From positions 1 through 13,028 of the forward strand of contig CAZYAI010000062.1 of the NCBI GenBank assembly GCA_964645625.1: a stretch of DNA of 13,028 nucleotides, read 5' to 3'. The position numbers and the translations under genes are program-made. Under the pieces are notes generated by a model that ran no database searches, had not been told where the DNA came from, and was given only the letters and a program-made list of their open reading frames with translations. Below, one piece after another: positions 7,952-13,028 of this stretch; the first letter of the stretch is position 1; every line of letters begins with the position of its first letter. The DNA is from AB-137-C09 sp964645625 (GTDB lineage: Bacteria; Pseudomonadota; Zetaproteobacteria; Mariprofundales; Mariprofundaceae).

Positions 7952-8022
7952 GGGGATGGCGTGGTATTTTGACACGCGGTGCGACGATGTTCCATTGCGT
8001 GGGGTAGCAAAACGCCATGCCC
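7952..8022. repeat. Imperfect inverted repeat upstream of spoT (GGCATGGC core)
   Basis: GGGGATGGCGT (7952-7962) and ACGCCATGCCC (8012-8022) are complementary at 10 of 11 positions. An inner CACGC/GCGTG pair lies between them. The repeat starts 32 nt upstream of the spoT TTG codon, so in the spoT transcript it would form a long-loop hairpin in the 5' leader, just before the ribosome binding site. It shares the GGCATGGC core with the pair at 8082-8149. Confidence 0.5.
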
Positions 8023-8054
8023 TTTAATGTAACGCGCATGATTGATTTCTGTGT

Positions 8055-8072
8055 AAAAAAAGCCTTATAGGC
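8055..8072 (-). terminator. Candidate intrinsic terminator or attenuator after rpoZ
   Basis: On the - strand GCCTATAAGGC (8072-8062) is followed by seven T residues (8061-8055). The stem is only 4 bp (GCCT/AGGC). An alternative 6-bp stem pairs AAAGCC from the upstream palindrome (about 8096-8091) with GGCTTT. The position, about 115 nt after the rpoZ stop and 135 nt before spoT, would allow partial termination between the two genes. The short stem makes this uncertain. Confidence 0.35.
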
Positions 8073-8081
8073 AGAGGTTTG

Positions 8082-8149
8082 TAGGCATGGCTTTCTGTCA
8101 CGTTGTGTGTGAAAGGTCATCGTTGCAGCGTGTTATCAAGCCATGCCTA
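8082..8149. repeat. Perfect 12-bp inverted repeat in the rpoZ-spoT gap
   Basis: TAGGCATGGCTT (8082-8093) and AAGCCATGCCTA (8138-8149) are exact complements separated by 44 nt. The left arm continues as CATGGCTTTC, which is identical to the core of the outer arms of the palindromic element at 5140-5395. In the rpoZ transcript this forms a stable hairpin within the first 110 nt after the stop codon. Confidence 0.7.
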
Positions 8150-8186
8150 ATGGTAGGTGTGAGCACACAGCCACACCATTGCTAGA

Positions 8187-8435
8187 TTAAAAGTCTTCTT
8201 CTGCTTGTCGGCGTAATTTTTCACTTTCATTGATGCTATCTAGGGTTTCCCAAGTCATGACGCCGCTGGCAATTTCACGCAAGGCTTGAACAGATGCTTT
8301 ATCATCGAGGTCATCTTGTTCGGTTAAGGGTTCTAATCCATCCACGAGCTGACGCGCTCGGCGTGCCGCCAATAAAACCATTTCAAAACGGTTAGGGTAG
8401 TAGGTGATACAGTCTTCAATGGTAACACGAGCCAT
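8187..8435 (-). CDS. rpoZ: DNA-directed RNA polymerase omega subunit
   Basis: RpoZ is the small subunit that helps fold and hold the beta' subunit in RNA polymerase and contributes to a ppGpp-binding site in E. coli. The 82-aa product is near the E. coli length of 91. It opens with MARVTIEDC and contains NRFEMVLLAARRARQL and VQALREIASG, the conserved family blocks; the C-terminus is a short acidic tail. The start ATG at 8433-8435 has GGAG at 8442-8445 (6-nt spacing). rpoZ precedes spoT as in many gammaproteobacteria, but 266 nt separate them. The usual upstream gene gmk is absent; the upstream neighbour is divergent. Confidence 0.96.
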   Translation of the reverse strand: MARVTIEDCITYYPNRFEMVLLAARRARQLVDGLEPLTEQDDLDDKASVQALREIASGVMTWETLDSINESEKLRRQAEEDF

Positions 8436-8750
8436 GTTTTACTCCATAACAAGCAGATATGATAGCTTGTTGTTTAATTTCGTTGCTGCCAATGATAACC
8501 AATCGCTGATGAAATAAAAGTTGTATCATCACAAGAGGCAATGGTGCCGTTGTATGTGAGGTGTTTTATCCTTATCCATGGTATGCTCACATCAAGCTTT
8601 ACTTCAAGAGGAGAAACTAAGTGTTTATTTTAGCGGTGGAAAACAAAAAACTTTTCAACCCTTGAGCACTCAGGTAAGTTTGCGGCGCGCTGTGCTGTCG
8701 GGTAGGCGTGCAATTCTAGTGGTTTCGTGGTTCGGGAGGCTCATCAGCGC
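8436..8750. promoter_or_regulatory. Divergent intergenic region between rpoZ and the CHASE2 kinase gene
   Basis: This 315-bp region must hold the rpoZ promoter (- strand) and the promoter of the kinase module (+ strand). On the + strand, two candidate signals overlap: TTGTAT (8550-8555) with TATCCA (8573-8578) at 17-nt spacing, and an extended -10 TGG-TATGCT (8579-8587). Either would start transcription around 8585-8595, before the small ORF at 8621. On the - strand I saw no well-spaced -35/-10 pair. Assignments rest on consensus matching only. Confidence 0.35.
8621..8665 (+). CDS. Candidate 14-codon leader ORF upstream of the kinase gene
   Basis: A GTG codon at 8621 is preceded by AGAGGAG (8607-8613) with 7-nt spacing, one of the best Shine-Dalgarno sequences in the window. 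It opens a frame reading MFILAVENKKLFNP, ended by TGA at 8663-8665. The peptide resembles nothing I know. It lies 85 nt before the kinase start and downstream of the candidate promoter, so it could be a translated leader. It could also be a chance start, or the remnant of a gene. Confidence 0.3.
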   Translation: MFILAVENKKLFNP

Positions 8751-11219
8751 ATGAAAAGCTCAATACTCAAAGCGGGTTGGATTCCAGGCTTGTTGCTGAC
8801 ATTGATGTTTGCCGTGTTCATTCTAGTGCCTTCTAAGCCGTTGCAAAAACTTGAGTTTAAAGCGTATGATTTAGCTGCGCGTCAATCAACATTGGCTGCT
8901 GATAGTAATATTGTGATTGTCGGTGTGGATCATGCCTCTGTTCGCGATTTTGGCCGTTGGCCCTTTCCACGTTCTGTTGTGGCGCGGGCGATTGATAAAT
9001 TGACAGCGGCGAATGCTCAATTGGTGGTGGCTGATTTTCAGTTTGAGAATGCTACCTATTCACCTGAACTTTCACGTTTGGCCGATTTGCAAGTGAGCTC
9101 GATGGAAGGGCGTGAAATTGTTCAACAATTACGCTCGCTTAATCAAGATCAGCAATTGATTAACGCCATGCAAGGCAATGGTCAGGTGTTGATGCCATTG
9201 TCTTTGCGTATCGATAAAAAGTTTTCTTCTGACAATGGTGATTTGCTCCCAGAGTCGTTGCGCCAACTGCGTGTGAATGGTTTGATGGATGATCACATGC
9301 ATCTGTTATCATCGGGGATGTTGGGTTATCCCTTTGACGGTTTGACGAAAGTGGTGGCTGGTTTGGGGTTTGACACCCTAGAGCCAGATCGTGACGGTGT
9401 GTTGCGGGGAAGCCCTGTGTTGGTGCGCTATGCAGATGCAGTTTTACCATCATTGGCCTTGATTGCAGCGGCTAAGCTTAATCATTTATCTGTTCGTGAT
9501 ATTCACCAAGATCAAGTGGCAGCTATTGGTCTTGGTGCTTTGTCTTTAAAAGTGGATGAAGAGGCACGCTTTTACCCTGTTTTTCATCGTGGTGAGTCGG
9601 ATGTAGGTTACCGTTATATTTCTTTTAAAAGCTTGCTGGCTGATGATTTCCCACTGCAATCGCTTAATAACAAGATTGTGTTGGTTGGTTTGAACGATGG
9701 TAAAACAGAGCCAAGCTATGCTACACCAGTGTCGGCTGCTGTTGCTCCTATTGTGTTTCATGCAAATGTGCTGCAAAGCATTGCCGAAGAAACCTATGTT
9801 AGTCGTCCATCATGGTTTAAATGGTTGGAACTAGGGCTGTTGTTATTGTGTGGCGCATTCCTGATGTTTGGCTTCCCACGTTTGCATATACTGTGGGGGG
9901 GTGTTGTCGCAGCGGTTGTGGCAGTTTTGTTGGTCGTTGCCACTGTGGTCTTGTTGATGTTTAAGATGATATGGTTGCAGCTGATTACCATTGCCTTATT
10001 TGTATTCTTGGGTGCTGTGTTGTTGATGGTGTGGCGTTTGATTACTGATATGCCAGCAGGTGGTTCTGCTGAATCTGCAGAGCAAAACAAAATGTTGGCT
10101 TTATCGTTTCAAAGCCAAGGTATGTTAGACATGGCTTTTGATAAGCTTCGTCTATGCCCCGTTAACGATGATATTTTACTGCATCTGTATAATTTAGCGA
10201 TGGATTTTGAGCGTAAACGGCAGTTGGATAAGGCAGGTAGCGTTTACGAGTACATCCTTGGGCATAATAAAGACTATAAAGATGCGAGTGTTCGGATTGA
10301 ACGACTCAATAGCCTTATGGCGGGCTCTTCCTCTGCAACAGGTTCTATGGGTTCTTCAGGTATTGATACCTTATTGGTTGCAGGTGGCACTAAGCCTACG
10401 TTAGGGCGTTATGAAATTGTCAAAGAATTGGGTAAGGGGGCGATGGGTATTGTGTACTTGGGTCGTGACCCGAAGATCAATCGTTATGTGGCAATTAAAA
10501 CCATGTCTTTGACGCAAGAGTTTGAAGCCGATGATGTGGATGAGGTGAAATCCCGCTTCTTCCGTGAGGCTAAAACAGCGGGCATGCTCAGTCATCCTAA
10601 TATTGTGACCATGTTCGACGTGGGGGAAGAACACGACTTGGCTTATATCGCGATGGAATACTTAGATGGTAGCGACCTTGCGCCTTACACTAAAAAAGGT
10701 AAATTGTTTCCGCCTCAGGCAACGCTGAAAATTTGTGGTAAGGTGGCGGAGGCATTGCATGTGGCGCATGCCCAAAGTGTGATTCATCGTGATATTAAAC
10801 CCGCTAATATCATGCTGCTGAAAGATAAGACGGTGAAAGTAACAGATTTTGGCATCGCCAGAATTAGTGCCGCGAGTAAAACAAAGAGTGGGGTAGTGCT
10901 GGGGACACCGTCGTATATGTCCCCTGAGCAGTTGTCGGGTAAGCACATTGATGGGCGTTCGGATTTGTTTTCTCTGGGCGTGATGATGTATGAAATGCTC
11001 AGTGGCGTTCGTCCATTCCGTGGTGATTCGATGGCAACCCTAATGTTTCAGATTGCCAATGAGCCGCATCCTGATGTGAGAGAACATTGCGAAGCTGCAA
11101 CTGAAAGCACGGCAAAACTCATTGATCGTATGCTAGCCAAAGACCCAGAAGCACGAATTCCTAATGGGGCTGAAGTCATTCGAGGCATTATTGAGTGCTT
11201 ACGTGATATGAACAGGTGA
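8751..11219 (+). CDS. Membrane CHASE2-sensor serine/threonine protein kinase
   Basis: An 822-aa Hanks-type kinase with a CHASE2 sensor. It starts with a transmembrane helix (about 10-27), followed by a periplasmic CHASE2 domain (about 30-345) with the typical IVIVGVDHASVRDFGRWPFPR block. Three transmembrane helices follow (about 358-430), then a helical TPR-like stretch (about 445-520), a Ser/Gly-rich linker and a cytoplasmic kinase domain (about 551-820). The kinase has GKGAMG, VAIK (K583), HRDIKPANIM (D681), DFG (699-701) and SPE (724-726), so it should be active; HRD marks it as an RD kinase. I chose ATG 8751 with GGGAGG at 8734-8739 (11-nt spacing); GTG 8727 in frame is the alternative. 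The PP2C gene follows after 4 nt. The sensed signal is unknown. Confidence 0.93.
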   Translation: MKSSILKAGWIPGLLLTLMFAVFILVPSKPLQKLEFKAYDLAARQSTLAADSNIVIVGVDHASVRDFGRWPFPRSVVARAIDKLTAANAQLVVADFQFENATYSPELSRLADLQVSSMEGREIVQQLRSLNQDQQLINAMQGNGQVLMPLSLRIDKKFSSDNGDLLPESLRQLRVNGLMDDHMHLLSSGMLGYPFDGLTKVVAGLGFDTLEPDRDGVLRGSPVLVRYADAVLPSLALIAAAKLNHLSVRDIHQDQVAAIGLGALSLKVDEEARFYPVFHRGESDVGYRYISFKSLLADDFPLQSLNNKIVLVGLNDGKTEPSYATPVSAAVAPIVFHANVLQSIAEETYVSRPSWFKWLELGLLLLCGAFLMFGFPRLHILWGGVVAAVVAVLLVVATVVLLMFKMIWLQLITIALFVFLGAVLLMVWRLITDMPAGGSAESAEQNKMLALSFQSQGMLDMAFDKLRLCPVNDDILLHLYNLAMDFERKRQLDKAGSVYEYILGHNKDYKDASVRIERLNSLMAGSSSATGSMGSSGIDTLLVAGGTKPTLGRYEIVKELGKGAMGIVYLGRDPKINRYVAIKTMSLTQEFEADDVDEVKSRFFREAKTAGMLSHPNIVTMFDVGEEHDLAYIAMEYLDGSDLAPYTKKGKLFPPQATLKICGKVAEALHVAHAQSVIHRDIKPANIMLLKDKTVKVTDFGIARISAASKTKSGVVLGTPSYMSPEQLSGKHIDGRSDLFSLGVMMYEMLSGVRPFRGDSMATLMFQIANEPHPDVREHCEAATESTAKLIDRMLAKDPEARIPNGAEVIRGIIECLRDMNR

Positions 11220-11223
11220 CAAT

Positions 11224-12048
11224 ATGAGTAAACTCGAGATGGTCGGTCTCACCGATGTCGGCATGCGCCGTGATCATAATGAAGATGCAATTGGTTTAAC
11301 CCCTGAGCTTGGCTTTGCGGTGCTTGCAGATGGTATGGGCGGTCATAATGCTGGTGAAGTAGCCAGTGCTATGGCAATTGAGATTGTAACCCGTTATTTT
11401 AAAGAACGTTTGCCTAAATTACCGATGGCGAAACTGGATGATAGTACGGGTTTTACAGGCGAGTCCATGCTGGCACAACATGTGATTGGACGTGCCAATA
11501 ATGCGATTTTTGAGACGTCGCAGCGTAAAGAAGAGTGCGCTGGCATGGGATCCACCATTGTGGTTGCGATGGTGTATGGTAATCGTTTGACGGCTGCGCA
11601 TATTGGTGATTCGCGCATGTACCGCTTGCGTCATGATGTTTTGAGTCACATCACCGAGGATCATTCTTTGATTCAAGAACAGGTGCGTCGCGGTTTGTTA
11701 ACGCAGGCTGATGCGCGTAATTCTTCGATTAAAAACTTGGTCACGCGGGCATTGGGTATTGAGCCTGATGTTGAGCCTGATGTCGTAGAAGAGATTATCC
11801 AGCCGGGTGACATCTATATGATGTGTTCGGATGGTTTGACCGATGTTGTGCCTGATGAGGCTATTCGTTTGTCAATTATTGAAAATAGAAAAAACTTAAA
11901 TCGAGCAACAGAGCAACTGATTCAATTTGCTAACGATGCAGGTGGACCGGACAATATATCCGTCATTATTTTTCGTACACCTAAGAAATTCAACCGTAAG
12001 CAGGGTTGGTTTCAAAACGTGCTTGCACGCTTGTTTAATCGTCGGTAG
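11224..12048 (+). CDS. PP2C-family protein serine/threonine phosphatase
   Basis: A 274-aa soluble PP2C/PPM phosphatase of the bacterial Stp/PstP type, which uses two or more Mn2+ or Mg2+ ions to remove phosphate from Ser/Thr. Metal-binding and signature residues are all visible: RRDHNED (E20, D21), LADGMGGHNAGE (D36, G37), GMGSTIVVA (107-115), HIGDSRMY (D129), SDGLTD (D203) and GGPDNISVI (D243, N244). There is no signal peptide or transmembrane helix; a basic tail closes the protein. ATG 11224 follows the kinase stop by 4 nt, with AGGTGA spanning that stop, so the two are coupled. It most likely reverses phosphorylation by the adjacent kinase. EPDVEPDV at 180-187 is encoded by a tandem 12-bp repeat. 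Confidence 0.94.
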   Translation: MSKLEMVGLTDVGMRRDHNEDAIGLTPELGFAVLADGMGGHNAGEVASAMAIEIVTRYFKERLPKLPMAKLDDSTGFTGESMLAQHVIGRANNAIFETSQRKEECAGMGSTIVVAMVYGNRLTAAHIGDSRMYRLRHDVLSHITEDHSLIQEQVRRGLLTQADARNSSIKNLVTRALGIEPDVEPDVVEEIIQPGDIYMMCSDGLTDVVPDEAIRLSIIENRKNLNRATEQLIQFANDAGGPDNISVIIFRTPKKFNRKQGWFQNVLARLFNRR

Positions 12049-12132
12049 TTTTTGCTCTGGGAGTAGTTGAGGAATCATTGCACAGCATGTTTTTTCACCA
12101 CCTGCTCCCCGATTTGTGGAGGACACATCAAA

Positions 12133-12861
12133 ATGGCCTATAAACTCATGCTGAAATTTAATGGTGAAGTGGTTTCTGAATACACATTGGAAAATGTGGA
12201 AACGACCATTGGACGAAAATCTGAAAACACCATTCATATTGACAATATGGCTGTTAGCAGTCATCACGCTCGTGTGGTTTTGGTTGGTAATAAAGCGATT
12301 TTTGAAGATATGGGTAGCACCAATGGCAGTGTTATCAATGGTCGGCAAGTAACCAAACATGTATTACGTCATGGTGACCAAATCATCATGGGTAAACATG
12401 AACTTATTTTTGTCGATACCTCCATGGGTGAACTTCCAACACAAGCTGAGCCTGAACCTGAGGCCGAAGGTGATATGGAAAAAACCATGGTGTTGACTGC
12501 CCAAGGTCGTATGAATGCATTTGGCTCCGCTGAGCCAGTGAGTAATAAACCCTCCCTTCCTATGGCATCTGTGCAAATTCTTTCTGGCCCTCAAGCTGGT
12601 AAAACCATCGATTTAACCAGTTCTATCACCAGTATTGGTAAAGGCGAAGGCTGTAAAATTGTGGTTAAAGGTTTAACGGTTGGTAAACAGGCCTCGGTGA
12701 TTACACGCCGTCCTACAGGCTATCATATTACGCATTTAGAAGGCTTATCTCGCACTAAAGTGAATAATGATAGTATTTCTGATGAACCACGCATTTTGAA
12801 AGATGGCGATATTATCACCCTCAGTGATATGAAGATGGAGTTCTTTAACAAGCTGCCTTAG
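12133..12861 (+). CDS. Double FHA-domain phosphothreonine-binding protein
   Basis: A 242-aa soluble protein without enzyme motifs. FHA domain 1 (about 5-95) is canonical: TIGRKSENTI with R28, VSSHHARV with S42/H45, and STNGSVING with N64 and N69, the residues that bind phosphothreonine. An acidic Pro/Glu linker holds EKTMV with T118, resembling phosphoacceptor motifs of GarA-like proteins. FHA domain 2 (about 147-239) keeps the fold pattern, but the arginine is a lysine (SIGKGEG) and the Ser/His motif is absent, so it probably does not bind phosphothreonine the same way. ATG 12133 is chosen for GGAGGA at 12118-12123 (9-nt spacing) and because the domain starts there. The gene ends with tandem TAG stops and probably reads out the upstream kinase. 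Confidence 0.93.
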   Translation: MAYKLMLKFNGEVVSEYTLENVETTIGRKSENTIHIDNMAVSSHHARVVLVGNKAIFEDMGSTNGSVINGRQVTKHVLRHGDQIIMGKHELIFVDTSMGELPTQAEPEPEAEGDMEKTMVLTAQGRMNAFGSAEPVSNKPSLPMASVQILSGPQAGKTIDLTSSITSIGKGEGCKIVVKGLTVGKQASVITRRPTGYHITHLEGLSRTKVNNDSISDEPRILKDGDIITLSDMKMEFFNKLP

Positions 12862-12978
12862 TAGCTCTATTCTTAGGCTCTGTTATATAGACTTCCTCTT
12901 AAGGTGGACATGCTTTAATAATAGACGGGATAGGGTTTGAATTAAGGGTAGGTAGCTGGGCTTGCGCATAAAAACATA

Positions 12979-12987
12979 TGCTACAAT
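12979..12987 (+). promoter_or_regulatory. Candidate extended -10 promoter for a gene beyond the window
   Basis: TGC-TACAAT is a good extended -10 element, and TACAAT differs from consensus at one position. TTGCGC at 12962-12967 is -35-like, but the 14-nt spacing is short, so the extended TG would have to compensate. The 167 bp after the FHA gene hold no gene or clear terminator that I can support. Confidence 0.4.
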
Positions 12988-13028
12988 GCTTATTGCTAGT
13001 TCATTTACCCTATCTTTGTATGAGTTTT

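Noticed and set aside
10131..10141. ACATGGCTTT inside the kinase gene, resembling the palindrome arm
   Set aside because: It lies in conserved coding sequence (DMAFD) without a facing arm, so is best explained as chance.
12059..12109. GGGAGTAG/CTGCTCCC inverted repeat between the PP2C and FHA genes
   Set aside because: It is an 8-bp pairing with one G-T and a 35-nt loop, with no T run; this could be chance, so it is not called a terminator.
12067..12132. TTG-initiated 22-residue extension of the FHA protein
   Set aside because: ATG 12133 has GGAGGA at 9 nt and coincides with the beginning of the FHA fold.

Overview
The window looks like chromosomal DNA of moderate G+C content from a gammaproteobacterium. 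The reasons are the murA-hisG-hisD-hisC gene order with a short-form HisG (the arrangement known from Pseudomonas and relatives), the rpoZ-spoT pair, and the clear gammaproteobacterial character of the omega subunit and SpoT. An environmental lineage with large signalling repertoires is likely, but I cannot name genus or species from this sequence.

Layout, left to right. (1) 1-490: the decayed right part of an ISAs1-family insertion sequence, with its right terminal repeat ending at 490. (2) 491-719: a gene-free leader with no recognisable gene. (3) 720-5138, + strand: a peptidoglycan/histidine operon, murA-hisG-hisD-hisC, with overlapping or closely spaced genes. (4) About 5140-5395: a nested palindromic, MITE-like repeat between the convergent hisC and hinT genes. 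(5) 5424-8435, - strand: rpoZ, then a 266-bp palindrome-rich gap, then spoT (TTG start), then hinT, whose Shine-Dalgarno lies inside the end of spoT. (6) 8436-8750: the divergent intergenic region, with a candidate promoter and a 14-codon candidate leader ORF. (7) 8751-12861, + strand: a three-gene phospho-signalling module, made of a membrane CHASE2-sensor Ser/Thr kinase, a PP2C phosphatase and a double-FHA phosphothreonine reader. (8) 12862-13028: an intergenic tail with an extended -10-like promoter for a gene beyond the window.

How the genes work together. MurA commits UDP-GlcNAc to peptidoglycan. HisG, HisD and HisC carry out the first, last and transamination steps of histidine synthesis, and the short HisG implies a HisZ partner encoded elsewhere. 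RpoZ and SpoT link RNA polymerase to (p)ppGpp metabolism, and the HIT hydrolase is translationally tied to SpoT. The kinase, phosphatase and FHA genes form a self-contained writer, eraser and reader set for Ser/Thr phosphorylation, driven by a periplasmic sensor domain of unknown ligand.

The most unusual points are the nested palindrome after hisC, the alternating GGCATGGC palindromes and possible terminator between rpoZ and spoT, the TFKD variant of the RxKD motif in SpoT, and the intact-plus-degenerate FHA pair with a conserved-looking threonine motif in the linker. Nothing here is clearly a wholly new system. The kinase/phosphatase/FHA module is the best candidate for undescribed biology.
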